A stretch of DNA of 64,000 nt from Hymenobacter caeli (GTDB taxonomy: Bacteria; Bacteroidota; Bacteroidia; Cytophagales; Hymenobacteraceae), in NCBI RefSeq assembly GCF_013294115.1, contig NZ_JABSNP010000001.1, positions 124,001-188,000 of the forward strand. The letters are read 5' to 3'. Below, piece by piece: positions 17,866 through 28,788 of the stretch. Under the pieces are notes generated by a model. The model had not been told where the DNA came from, did not search any database, and saw nothing but the letters and a program-made list of their open reading frames with translations. Each line of letters begins with the position of its first letter. Within the stretch, counting starts at the first letter, position 1. A program made the translations under genes and the position numbers.

Positions 17866-18209
17866 GGCTAGGCTTTGCGTTGATTGAATAAATTGAGCCG
17901 GTACGGGAACGAAGCAAGCGGCACCCGCGGGGAGAATCAGTGGTTGCGGCCGACCGAAACGCCCCTGACTATCACGAGCTAAAAACTTCCGGTGAGCCAC
18001 GGAAAAGTGTTCCGCCCGGCGGTGCCCTATTTAAGGCACGTTTTTCAATGGGGGTCCATTTACCGCATTTTTGCGGGGTAAATGAGGATTTTATACCACA
18101 AAACGGGGCATTGACCGCCGGTTGCCAGGCGCTGGAGCGGTTCCCGTGCTACGTCGCTTCACGGGGGGGGCCGGCCGCCGAGCGGTGCACAAGCCCGCGG
18201 GAACGGCGC
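17866..18209. other. 344-base spacer between two glycosidase genes
   Basis: Both flanking genes are on the minus strand, so this holds the promoter of the GH2 gene and the end of the GH3 transcript. A bulged hairpin lies at 18059-18082 (CCGCA/TGCGG around TTTT, extended by TTTA/TAAA). It is AT-richer than its surroundings and could be a terminator or operator. No exact promoter element and no gene were recognised. Confidence 0.5.
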
Positions 18210-21245
<3,036 letters not shown>

Positions 21246-21270
21246 AGGGAGAACCGGGCCCGGGGGGCCG

Positions 21271-21278
21271 TACTTTTG
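21271..21278 (+). promoter_or_regulatory. Promoter-like TACTTTTG pointing away from the GH3 gene
   Basis: Exact TAnnTTTG on the plus strand. The next plus-strand gene, mutL, starts 463 bp downstream, so it would imply a long leader or a small RNA. It may equally be chance. Confidence 0.3.
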
Positions 21279-21532
21279 CCGTGGAAAAACGCGGAACCGG
21301 CGGCGGGGGCTGGCCGTTCCAACCCCGCTGCCCGCCCGCCCCAAACCGAACGAAAAACGCCCCCTGAAAGCACGTTCACGCCCCGCCGCTTAGACGCGAA
21401 GGTACGCAAAAACCAGGCTGGGTGGACTTTGCCGATGAGTTATGAGCTATGAGCTACGAATATCCTCTGAATGCCTTCCGCCTCCGGCCTATCATTGAAG
21501 CTGTTTGGAAAAGTTACAAAAACGGTTAGCAC

Positions 21533-21642
21533 GTCATGCCGAGCGCAGCCGAGGCATCTCGCGTGCCGCAGCAATCCAACCAACCAGTTGAACGATTGAA
21601 TTACTGCCGCACGCGAGATGCCTCGGCTGCGCTCGGCATGAC
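21533..21642. repeat. Palindromic dispersed repeat, copy 2 (33-bp perfect arms)
   Basis: Arms 21533-21565 and 21610-21642 are identical to those at 2106-2138 and 2167-2199. Complementarity extends a few bases beyond each end. The loop is longer than in copy 1 (44 against 28 bases) but shares a short ATTGA..TACTGCCG-like stretch next to the right arm. Confidence 0.93.
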
Positions 21643-21690
21643 GTTCAACTAAGCTATATAATCGATTTCTTCAACAGCGTCATTTTATTA

Positions 21691-21726
21691 CCCATAACTC
21701 ACAACTTACCCATAACTCACAACTCA
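21691..21726. repeat. 18-bp tandem repeat in the mutL leader
   Basis: CCCATAACTCACAACTTA at 21691-21708 is followed directly by a copy differing at one base (21709-21726). The block ends 14 bp before the mutL ATG. Confidence 0.85.
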
Positions 21727-21740
21727 TAACCCAACCAAGA

Positions 21741-23765
21741 ATGCCCGACATCATCCGCCTGCTTCCTGAGTACCTCGCCAACCAGATTGCGGCCGGCGAA
21801 GTGGTGCAGCGCCCGGCCTCGGTGGTGAAGGAGCTGCTGGAAAACGCCGTCGATGCCGGGGCCCTGCAAGTGCAGCTCATCGTGAAAGAAGCGGGCAAGC
21901 AGCTGGTGCAGGTCGTGGACAACGGCACGGGCATGAGCCCCACCGACGCCCGCATGAGCCTGGAGCGCCACGCCACCAGCAAAATCCGCAGCACCGAAGA
22001 CCTGTTCCGCATCCGCACGCTGGGCTTCCGGGGCGAGGCCCTGGCCAGCATTGCGGCGGTGGCGCAGGTCGAAATCCGCACCAAGCAGCCCGCCCAGGAC
22101 ACCGGCTCGCTGCTGCTCGTGGAGGGCTCGCAGGTGACCAGCCAGCGGCCCACGGCCTGCCCCGACGGCACGAGCATCGCCGTGAAAAACCTGTTTTTCA
22201 ACGTGCCCGCCCGGCGCAACTTCCTCAAGAGCAACGCCGTGGAGATGCGCCACATCCTCGACGAGTTCCAGCACGTGGCGCTGGCCAACCCGCAGGTGGC
22301 GTTTTCGCTGTTCCAGAACGAGCTGGAGGTGTTCGGCCTGCCGGCGGGCAAGCTCAGCCAGCGCATCGTGCAGCTGCTGGGCCACGGCTACAAGGAGCAG
22401 CTGGCCAACTGCGAGGAAGTCACGCCCTTCATCACGGTGAAGGGCTTCGTGGGCAAGCCCGAATCGGCCAAAAAGAGCCGCGGCGACCAGTTTTTCTTCG
22501 TCAACAACCGCTTCATCCGCTCGGCCTACCTCAACCACGCCGTGCTGGCGGCCTACGAGGGCCTGCTCCCGCGCGAGGCCCATCCGTTCTACGTGCTGTT
22601 CCTGGAGCTGGACCCCAAGGCCATCGACATCAACGTGCACCCGACCAAGACGGAAATCAAGTTCGAGGACGAGAAAACCGTGTACGCCGTGGTGCGGGCC
22701 GCCGTGAAGCAAAGCCTGGGCCTGCACAACATCGCGCCCTCGCTCGACTTCGAGGGCGACGTGAACTTCGCGCCCATCCGCCCGCTGCGCGGCGGCAAGG
22801 CCCCGGCGGGGGCCCCCGGGGAGCCCCTGCCGGCCCCCGTCCGCGCCCCTGGCAGCCGCCCCGATTTTCAAGTAGAAGCGGCCGCGGCCGCCCGCCGCTC
22901 CGGGGCCGGGGCGTCCACGTTTGCCAATTTTCAGTCCGACACCCGCACCGACGGCTACGCCCGCCAGGAGGCCCCGCGCCCCACCGAGCAGGCCCGCCGC
23001 GACCTCGAAGCCTTCTACCGCGAGCTGGGCCAGCCCGTGCGCCCGCCCGACGACCTGCCCGCCGAAGACCCGGAGGCTGCCGCCCCCGCCGGGCCCGCGG
23101 CGGCCCCGGGGCCCCCGGCACTGCCCCTTGCTTTCCCCGACGACGACCCCGGCACCAAGCACCAGGTACTGGGCCCCCACTTGCCCAGCCGCGAAGGGGG
23201 CCCCCGCGCCGTGCAGGTGCAGCAGCGCTACGTGCTGGTGCCGGTGAAGTCGGGCGTGCTGCTGATTGACCAGGAAGCGGCGCGGGAGCGGATTCTCTAC
23301 GAGCAGTACGCCCAGCGCCTGGAGCGGCCCGACAGCGCCTCGCAGACGCTGCTGTTTCCGCGCACGGTGGGCTTCACGCCGGCCGATTTCGCGGTGCTGC
23401 GCGAGCTGAGCGAGCCGCTGCACGCGCTGGGCTTCCGCTTCGTGGAGTTCGGGCCCCACACCATTGCCGTGGAGGCCGTGCCGGCCGGCCTGCCGCCCCA
23501 GGCCGAAAAAGAGCTGCTCGAAGGCCTGATTGAGCAGTTCCGCGCCACGGCCGGGCCCCTGCGCCTCGACCGCCGCGAGGCCCTGGCCCGGGCCCTGGCC
23601 CGGCGCGTGGCCGCCAGCACCGCCGCCGCCCGCCTGCCCGACGCCGAGCTGAACGCCTTGGCCGACCGCCTCTTCGCCTGCCAGGTGCCCGGCTACACCC
23701 CCGACGGCCGCAAAACCCTCGTACTGCTCGACGGCAGCCAGCTGGCCGATTTCTTCCGCAAATAA
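21741..23765 (+). CDS. mutL: DNA mismatch repair protein MutL
   Basis: A 674-residue MutL. The N-terminal GHKL ATPase (about 1-330) has ENAVDAG, DNGTGM, TLGFRGEAL and the VHPTKTEIKF segment. A Pro/Ala-rich linker spans about 350-480. The C-terminal dimerisation domain starts near VQVQQRYVLVPVKSGVLLID. The endonuclease signature of nicking MutLs (DQHA-x2-E-x4-E) reads DQEAARERILYE at 510-521, with Glu in place of His. The CPHGRP-like motif near the end reads TPDGRK. It should couple mismatch recognition by MutS to repair, but nicking ability is doubtful. mutS is not in the window. A tandem repeat abuts the start. Confidence 0.96.
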   Translation: MPDIIRLLPEYLANQIAAGEVVQRPASVVKELLENAVDAGALQVQLIVKEAGKQLVQVVDNGTGMSPTDARMSLERHATSKIRSTEDLFRIRTLGFRGEALASIAAVAQVEIRTKQPAQDTGSLLLVEGSQVTSQRPTACPDGTSIAVKNLFFNVPARRNFLKSNAVEMRHILDEFQHVALANPQVAFSLFQNELEVFGLPAGKLSQRIVQLLGHGYKEQLANCEEVTPFITVKGFVGKPESAKKSRGDQFFFVNNRFIRSAYLNHAVLAAYEGLLPREAHPFYVLFLELDPKAIDINVHPTKTEIKFEDEKTVYAVVRAAVKQSLGLHNIAPSLDFEGDVNFAPIRPLRGGKAPAGAPGEPLPAPVRAPGSRPDFQVEAAAAARRSGAGASTFANFQSDTRTDGYARQEAPRPTEQARRDLEAFYRELGQPVRPPDDLPAEDPEAAAPAGPAAAPGPPALPLAFPDDDPGTKHQVLGPHLPSREGGPRAVQVQQRYVLVPVKSGVLLIDQEAARERILYEQYAQRLERPDSASQTLLFPRTVGFTPADFAVLRELSEPLHALGFRFVEFGPHTIAVEAVPAGLPPQAEKELLEGLIEQFRATAGPLRLDRREALARALARRVAASTAAARLPDAELNALADRLFACQVPGYTPDGRKTLVLLDGSQLADFFRK

Positions 23766-23792
23766 CCGCCGCGCCTGCCATCTACCGGGCGC

Positions 23793-23800
23793 TACTTTTA
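23793..23800 (+). promoter_or_regulatory. Near-consensus -7 element before the first rhomboid gene
   Basis: TACTTTTA differs from TAnnTTTG only at the last base and ends 5 bp before the ATG at 23806. If used, the mRNA would have almost no leader. Confidence 0.4.
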
Positions 23801-23805
23801 CGTTC

Positions 23806-24600
23806 ATGTTCAACCTCACGCCTACCGTTCGCAACCTGCTCATCGCGAATATTTTATTGTTGGTCGTCAGTGCCAACGTCTTGCCGCAGCTCATTCAGTT
23901 CGGAGCCCTGTACCCCGTCGGCTCGTCGTATTTCCAGCCCTGGCAGTTCGTGACGTACATGTTCCTGCACGCCGGCTGGGGCCACCTCATTGGCAACATG
24001 TTCGCCCTGATTTCCTTCGGGCCGCTGCTGGAGCAGCGCTGGGGCGGGCAGCGGTTTTTGGTGTTCTGGCTGATTTGCGGCTTTGGGGCCGGCCTGCTCT
24101 ACGAGGGCGTGCGGGCCTACGAAACCCACCAGATGCAGCAGGCCGTGGTGGAATTCCACCGCGCCCCGTCGGGCGGCGACTTCGCCGAGTTCTTCCGCAG
24201 CTACGCCCCCGAGTACACCGGCTACGAAACCCTGGCCAACGGCCTGGACCGCAACCCGCAAAACGCTGAATACATCGACGCCGCCAACAAGGCCCTGGAC
24301 GGGGCCGCGGCCGAACTCCTGAACTCGCCCTACGGCGGCATGGTCGGTGCCTCCGGGGCCGTGTTCGGCCTGCTGTTCGCCTTCGCCTACCTGTTTCCGA
24401 ACACCGAGCTGATGCTCTTGTTCTTTCCCTTTCCCATCAAAGCCAAGTACTTCGTGTTTCTCTACGGAGCCTACGAGCTCTACAACGGTGTGCACCGCAC
24501 CCCCGGCGACAACGTGGCCCACTACGCCCACCTCGGCGGCCTGCTCATCGGCTTCCTGGTGGTGCGCTACTGGGAGCGGGGCCGCGAGCGGTTCTATTAA
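23806..24600 (+). CDS. Rhomboid-family intramembrane serine protease
   Basis: A 264-residue membrane protein with six or so helices. The helix 2 motif is HAGWGHLIGNM, the catalytic Ser183 sits in GASGAVFG, and the catalytic His242 in AHLGG, giving the rhomboid Ser-His dyad. An insertion of about 70 residues (near 105-180) separates the third helix from the serine helix, unusual for the minimal bacterial form and probably an extramembrane loop. It should cleave single-pass membrane proteins within the bilayer. It is 40 bp after mutL and 144 bp before a second rhomboid gene. Confidence 0.92.
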   Translation: MFNLTPTVRNLLIANILLLVVSANVLPQLIQFGALYPVGSSYFQPWQFVTYMFLHAGWGHLIGNMFALISFGPLLEQRWGGQRFLVFWLICGFGAGLLYEGVRAYETHQMQQAVVEFHRAPSGGDFAEFFRSYAPEYTGYETLANGLDRNPQNAEYIDAANKALDGAAAELLNSPYGGMVGASGAVFGLLFAFAYLFPNTELMLLFFPFPIKAKYFVFLYGAYELYNGVHRTPGDNVAHYAHLGGLLIGFLVVRYWERGRERFY

Positions 24601-24631
24601 CTTTAAGCAGCCAATAACTTTAAGCAGCCAA
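24598..24631. repeat. 17-bp perfect tandem duplication containing the stop codon
   Basis: TAACTTTAAGCAGCCAA occurs at 24598-24614 and again at 24615-24631. The first copy begins with the TAA stop of the rhomboid gene. Confidence 0.9.
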
Positions 24632-24703
24632 CCGCCGCGCTGTTCCCGCGCCCACCGCGAAATCTAAATAATTTGCGCTTCTGCCCTTCAAGTCTTCAAG
24701 ATG

Positions 24704-24742
24704 AATCCGCGTAATCCTATAAATCCGCAAAATCTGCGATTA
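24704..24742 (+). repeat. Leader repeat of the AATCCGC/ATCTGCGATT family
   Basis: The 20 bases at 24722-24741 differ by one base from the right arm and, inverted, from the left arm of the porD-recN spacer (35026-35045 and 34863-34882). The element ends 3 bp before the ATG at 24745. Confidence 0.8.
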
Positions 24743-24744
24743 TC

Positions 24745-25650
24745 ATGAGTATTGTTCAAGACATTCGCACCGCGTTCGACCGCCGCGACAACGCCCTGAA
24801 TCAGCTGCTGCTGCTGAACGTGCTGGTGTTCGCGGCGCTGATTGTCCTGCACGCCGGGCTCACCATCGGCGGCGTGGGCGGCTACTACGAGCCCGTGCTG
24901 CGGCAGTTTGCGCTCTCGTCGGCGCTGCCCGTGCTGGCCCGCCACCCCTGGACCATCATGACCTACGCCTTCACCCACGAGGGCTTCTTCCACATCCTGT
25001 TCAATCTGCTGAACCTGTACTGGTTCGGGCAGCTGGTGCGCGAGTACCTGGGCAACCGCCGCCTGGTGAGCCTGTACGTGCTGGGGGCCCTGGCGGGGGC
25101 CGTGGTGTTTCTGCTGAGCTATAATTTCCTGCCCGCTTTCCGGCCGGGGGTGGGCGCGTCGGTGGTGGGGGCCTCCGCCTCGGTCACGGCCATCATCGTG
25201 GCGGCGGCCACGCTGCTGCCCGACTACACCTTCTCTCTGATTCTGTTGGGGCCCGTCAAAATCAAGTGGATTGCGCTGGCCGTGGTGCTCATCTCGCTGG
25301 CCGGCATCAACGGCGGCAACCCCGGCGGCGAAATCACCCACCTGGGCGGGGCCCTGCTGGGCTTCCTGTTCATCAAGCAGCTCAAAGCCGGGCGCGACCT
25401 GGGCCGCCCGGTGCAGGCCATCGGCGACTTCGTGGGCCGCCTGTTCAGCCGCCGGCCCAGCATGAGCATCAGCACCACCCGCCGCCCCGAGCCCGTGACG
25501 ACCGCCGCCCGCGGGGCCCGGCCGGCCGCCGCCCCCGGCCAGCCCCACCCCGACGAGGTAGATTCGATTCTGGAAAAAATCTCCCGCTCCGGTTACGAAA
25601 GCTTATCCAAGGACGAGAAGCAGAAGCTCTTCCGCGCCAGCCAACAATAG
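24745..25650 (+). CDS. Rhomboid-family intramembrane serine protease (second copy)
   Basis: A 301-residue rhomboid. Hallmarks are FTHEGFFHILFN in helix 2, Ser144 in GASAS and His199 in THLGGALLG. The membrane core (about 25-215) is the compact form. A soluble C-terminal tail of about 85 residues (Pro/Ala/Arg-rich, then VDSILEKISRSGYESLSKDE) follows; this tail with its short helical motif is frequent in Bacteroidota rhomboids. It differs from the preceding paralogue in length and loop structure, so they are not a recent duplication. Substrate unknown. Its start is directly preceded by a leader repeat. Confidence 0.92.
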   Translation: MSIVQDIRTAFDRRDNALNQLLLLNVLVFAALIVLHAGLTIGGVGGYYEPVLRQFALSSALPVLARHPWTIMTYAFTHEGFFHILFNLLNLYWFGQLVREYLGNRRLVSLYVLGALAGAVVFLLSYNFLPAFRPGVGASVVGASASVTAIIVAAATLLPDYTFSLILLGPVKIKWIALAVVLISLAGINGGNPGGEITHLGGALLGFLFIKQLKAGRDLGRPVQAIGDFVGRLFSRRPSMSISTTRRPEPVTTAARGARPAAAPGQPHPDEVDSILEKISRSGYESLSKDEKQKLFRASQQ

Positions 25651-25709
25651 TATAGAACGGCTGAATGCTAAGGCCACAGATTAACCCAAGCTTTTTCGTT
25701 AAGCCCGTT

Positions 25710-25949
25710 ATGAATCTATTATCCCGAATTACCATCAACCCGGAGATTTGCCACGGCAAGCCCATTGTGCGCGGGATGCGGTGGCCAGTGGTGGTGCTCC
25801 TCGACTTGCTGGCATCGGGTATGAGCAACGAAGAGATTTTGGACGAACATCCTGAATTGGAGCGCGAAGATATTTTGGCCGTGCTGCAATACGCGGGCTT
25901 ACTAGCTAGTGGTCGGCCATTGGGCGAGATGCTGGCGGGCCCCCGATGA
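25710..25949 (+). CDS. DUF433 protein, probable antitoxin
   Basis: A 79-residue protein starting at ATG 25710; an earlier in-frame start adds 15 unrelated residues. ITINPEICHGKPIVRGMRWP and the later SGMSNEEILDEHPELEREDI are diagnostic of DUF433, a small winged-helix family. Its stop overlaps the next gene's start by 4 bp, and that next gene encodes a DUF5615 PIN-like protein. DUF433/DUF5615 pairs are regarded as toxin-antitoxin modules, with DUF433 as the likely antitoxin and autorepressor. Unlike the other modules in this window, both genes are intact. Confidence 0.88.
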   Translation: MNLLSRITINPEICHGKPIVRGMRWPVVVLLDLLASGMSNEEILDEHPELEREDILAVLQYAGLLASGRPLGEMLAGPR

Positions 25950-26311
25950 AAGTGATTTGTGACGTGCATTTATCGGTGCGGCTCACCAAATTTTTGGTCA
26001 CGCAAGGTATTGATGCGATGCATGTCAACGCCCTACCGAAGAAATCGGAAACCACTGATGCCGAAATAAGCGCGTATGCCGACCTCCACGGCTACGTGGT
26101 TTTTACCAAGGACGAAGATTTCCGCACCAGTTACTTGCTGCAGCGTACCCCGCGCAAGCTGGTTCATATTCGCACTGGCAATGGACTGCGTGACAGAGAA
26201 GCACTAGAGCTCATTGGCCGGCATTTGGCAGAGTTAACGCAATTGGACAACTGCGCAACTTTCTACCTGGAAATGGATGCTGAGCAACTGACTGTCATCG
26301 TGGCCACTTGA
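25946..26311 (+). CDS. DUF5615 PIN-like protein, probable toxin
   Basis: A 121-residue protein beginning MKVICDVHLSVRLTKFL, in which Asp6 is the first PIN-type acidic residue. TKDEDF near residue 53 carries the second acidic cluster, and LVHIRTGN is the third family block. These fit DUF5615, a PIN-like nuclease family paired with DUF433. The ATG overlaps the DUF433 stop (ATGA), so translation is coupled. A strong bidirectional terminator follows at once. Nuclease activity is inferred from family membership. Confidence 0.87.
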   Translation: MKVICDVHLSVRLTKFLVTQGIDAMHVNALPKKSETTDAEISAYADLHGYVVFTKDEDFRTSYLLQRTPRKLVHIRTGNGLRDREALELIGRHLAELTQLDNCATFYLEMDAEQLTVIVAT

Positions 26312-26357
26312 GCAACATAAAGCCCCACTAGCTGCAGCTGGTGGGGCTTTATGTTGC
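26312..26357. terminator. Bidirectional terminator between DUF5615 gene and mdh
   Basis: GCAACATAAAGCCCCAC at 26312-26328 pairs perfectly with 26341-26357 around a 12-base loop that is itself palindromic. It begins directly after the TGA stop at 26311 and ends 16 bp before the mdh stop. The AT-rich lower stem gives T-rich flanks on both strands. Confidence 0.8.
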
Positions 26358-26373
26358 AGAATCTGAAGGGTAA

Positions 26374-27312
26374 CTACGCCGGCTGGCCCATCTTGTCCAG
26401 CGCGTCCATCACCTCCTTTACGTGGCCGCGCGAGGTTTCGAGCATGGCTTTTTCCTCGTCGTTGAGCTTTAGCTCAATCACGCGCTCCACGCCGTTTTTG
26501 CCCAGGATGACCGGGGCCCCCAGGTACACGCCGTTGATGCCGTACTCGCCTTGCAGCTCCAGGCACACCGGGAACACGCGGCGCTGGTCGCGCACGATGG
26601 CCTCCACCATTTGGGCGGCGGCCGCGCCGGGTGCGTACCAGGCCGAGGTGCCCATGAGCTTCACCAGCTCGCCGCCGCCCACGGCGGTGCGCTGCACGAT
26701 GGCGTCGAGCTTCTCTTTAGAAATCAATTCGGTGACGGGAATGCCGCCCACGGTGGTGTAGCGGGGCAGGGGCACCATAGTGTCGCCGTGGCCGCCCATC
26801 AGCACCGCCTGGATGTCTTTCGGGCTCACGTTCAGGGCCTCGGCCAGAAAGGCGCGGTAGCGGGCCGTGTCGAGGATGCCGGCCATGCCGAACACCTTCT
26901 CGCGGGGCAGCTTGGCGGTGAGGTGGGCCTGGTAGGTCATCACGTCGAGCGGGTTGCTGACAACGATGATAATGGCGTTGGGCGAGTGGGCCACCACCTG
27001 CTCGGTCACCGATTTCACGATACCGGCGTTGGTGGCAATCAGGTCGTCGCGGCTCATGCCGGGCTTGCGGGGCAGGCCCGAGGTGATGACCACCACCTCC
27101 GAGCCGGCGGTGCGGGCGTAGTCGTTGGTGACGCCCACGGTGCGCGAGTCGTAGCCGATAATCGGCGCTTTCTGCCAGATGTCCAAGGCTTTGCCTTCGG
27201 CAATGCCCTCTTTGATGTCGACCAGCACGACTTCGTTGGCGATTTCACGGGTGGCGAGCACGTCGGCGCAGGTAGCGCCCACGTTGCCGGCCCCGACAAC
27301 AGTAACTTTCAT
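26374..27312 (-). CDS. mdh: Malate dehydrogenase
   Basis: A 312-residue NAD-dependent enzyme of the lactate-dehydrogenase-like group, interconverting malate and oxaloacetate in the citric acid cycle. The N-terminal Rossmann loop is VVGAGNVGATCADVLA. Substrate-binding arginines lie in SGLPRKPGMSRDDL near residues 80-95. The catalytic histidine is in GGHGDTMVPLPRY near residue 177. Length is typical. It is monocistronic: a shared terminator lies downstream and a near-consensus TACTTTTA (27349-27356, minus strand) lies 37 bp upstream of the start. The rest of the spacer 27313-27439 holds nothing else clear. Confidence 0.97.
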   Translation of the reverse strand: MKVTVVGAGNVGATCADVLATREIANEVVLVDIKEGIAEGKALDIWQKAPIIGYDSRTVGVTNDYARTAGSEVVVITSGLPRKPGMSRDDLIATNAGIVKSVTEQVVAHSPNAIIIVVSNPLDVMTYQAHLTAKLPREKVFGMAGILDTARYRAFLAEALNVSPKDIQAVLMGGHGDTMVPLPRYTTVGGIPVTELISKEKLDAIVQRTAVGGGELVKLMGTSAWYAPGAAAAQMVEAIVRDQRRVFPVCLELQGEYGINGVYLGAPVILGKNGVERVIELKLNDEEKAMLETSRGHVKEVMDALDKMGQPA

Positions 27313-27439
27313 AGGAAACGGGTTGGGTGAGAAAACGGGGTTGGGCCGTAAAAGTAGGGCCCGCCGGGGATTGGATAGCCAGGAAATCCGGGCTTTTTCC
27401 AGGACGATTGATACATCGTCGGCCGCAGCTCCGGGCCCG

Positions 27440-28768
27440 CTACAGCCGCTGCACGGCCAGCACCCGCGCCGTTTCCTCGGTCACCTTGAAGCGGTCGTCT
27501 ACGCGCAGGCCCACCACCCAGCAGATTTTGCCGTCGGCCGAGGCCAGCACGCGCACGTCGTCCTTCAGGTTCAGCGGCACTTTCTGGTCGATGAGGAAGT
27601 TGCTGAGGTGCTTTTTGCCCTGCATCCCCAGCGGCATGAACCAGTCGCCTTCCTGCCAGCGGCGCAGCGTGAGGGGGAATTTCAGCTTGTCGGCATCGAG
27701 CGCGGCGGTGCTGCGCGAGCGGGGAATGGCGTAGCCCGCGCCGTCGTGGGCGGTGGCCCGCAGGCGCAGGCCGTCGGCCAGCAGGTCGTCCTGGCCCTCG
27801 GCGAGCTGGAAGGTGCCGTACTGCGCCAGCCGGCGGGGGGTGATGACGAGCTGGTCGCGGTCCTTCACCAGGCGGTGGGTGGGCGAGTCGAACTGCTTGC
27901 CCGACAGGCCCCTGAAGGCCGCCACAATCTCCTTCGTCACCACCCACGAGAAGCCGAAGGGCCGCAGCAGCTCGTGCAGCACCAGGGCCGTGGCAGCCGT
28001 ATTTTGGAGCAGCGCGATGCTGAAGTACGTGGCCTCGGGCGCGTCGCGGCGGGCCTGGGCGGCGGTGTCGGCCACGTAGCGGCGCACGATTTCCTCGGCC
28101 CCGCCCACCCGTTCGGCGGTGGCGGCCATCGTCTGGTCGAGGCCGGGGTTGATTTCGCGCAGCACCGGCAGCACCTCGTGGCGCAGCAGGTTGCGCTGGT
28201 ACACGGGGCTGTCGTTTGACTCGTCTTCGCGCCAGCGCAAGCCGTTGGCCACCAGGTAGTCGTGCAGGTCGTCGCGCCCCAGGCCCAGCAGCGGGCGCAC
28301 CACGGCCCCGTTCTTGGCCTGGATGCCGTGCAGGCCAGCCAGGCCGGTGCCGTGCGTCAGGTTCAGCAGCATGGTTTCGGCCTGGTCGCGCTGGTGGTGG
28401 GCCGTGGCGATGGCCGCCAGTCCCTCGCGGGCCCGCACCTGCTCGAACCACTGGTAGCGCAGCAGCCGGGCCGCCATCTGGGTCGAAATGCCCTCGCGCT
28501 CGGCGAAGGCCTTGGTCTGGAAAAACTCGGCGAAGTAGGGCGCGTCGTACTGCTTGGCCAGCTTGCGCACGAACTGCTCGTCGGCGTCGGCGTCCTCGCC
28601 GCGCAGGCCAAAGTGGCAGTGCGCCACCGCCACCTGGGCCCCCAGCCGGTGCAGCACGTCGAGCAGCACCACCGAGTCGAGGCCCCCGCTGACGGTCACC
28701 AGCACGGGGTCGGTTTCTATGGAAAACAGCTGGTGGGTTTCGATGAACTGGTGAACTTGGTCGAGCAT
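27440..28768 (-). CDS. tilS: tRNA(Ile)-lysidine synthase
   Basis: A 442-residue enzyme starting at ATG 28766-28768. Upstream in-frame sequence overlaps the neighbouring gene and is non-coding. The PP-loop SGGLDSVVLLD near residue 29 binds ATP. HCHFGLRGEDADADEQFV and ATAHHQRDQAETMLLNL are the other TilS hallmarks. The C-terminal part (about 330-442) holds the TilS tRNA-binding domains. It attaches lysine to C34 of the tRNA that reads AUA, changing its identity to isoleucine; the gene is normally essential. It starts 20 bp after the P-loop kinase gene on the same strand and may be co-transcribed with it. Confidence 0.95.
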   Translation of the reverse strand: MLDQVHQFIETHQLFSIETDPVLVTVSGGLDSVVLLDVLHRLGAQVAVAHCHFGLRGEDADADEQFVRKLAKQYDAPYFAEFFQTKAFAEREGISTQMAARLLRYQWFEQVRAREGLAAIATAHHQRDQAETMLLNLTHGTGLAGLHGIQAKNGAVVRPLLGLGRDDLHDYLVANGLRWREDESNDSPVYQRNLLRHEVLPVLREINPGLDQTMAATAERVGGAEEIVRRYVADTAAQARRDAPEATYFSIALLQNTAATALVLHELLRPFGFSWVVTKEIVAAFRGLSGKQFDSPTHRLVKDRDQLVITPRRLAQYGTFQLAEGQDDLLADGLRLRATAHDGAGYAIPRSRSTAALDADKLKFPLTLRRWQEGDWFMPLGMQGKKHLSNFLIDQKVPLNLKDDVRVLASADGKICWVVGLRVDDRFKVTEETARVLAVQRL

Positions 28769-28788
28769 GGTCGTTGTGATTGAATGAG

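Larger units (their letters stand above)
21246..21740. other. 495-base divergent spacer with several repeats
   Basis: It separates the minus-strand GH3 fusion gene from mutL. In order it holds a promoter-like TACTTTTG (21271-21278, plus strand) and a stutter block GAGTTATGAGCTATGAG (about 21437-21453). The second copy of the 33-bp dyad (21533-21642) comes next, then an AT-rich tract and an 18-bp tandem repeat (21691-21726) just before the mutL ATG. No gene was recognised. Confidence 0.7.

Noticed and set aside
15835-17871. A 678-codon open frame on the plus strand opposite the GH2 gene
   Set aside because: Antisense shadow of a complete GH2 enzyme with catalytic residues in place.
21246-21344. 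Longer N-terminus for the GH3 fusion
   Set aside because: The extra residues are Arg/Pro/Gly-rich without similarity, and the signal or membrane segment starts properly after the TTG at 21245.
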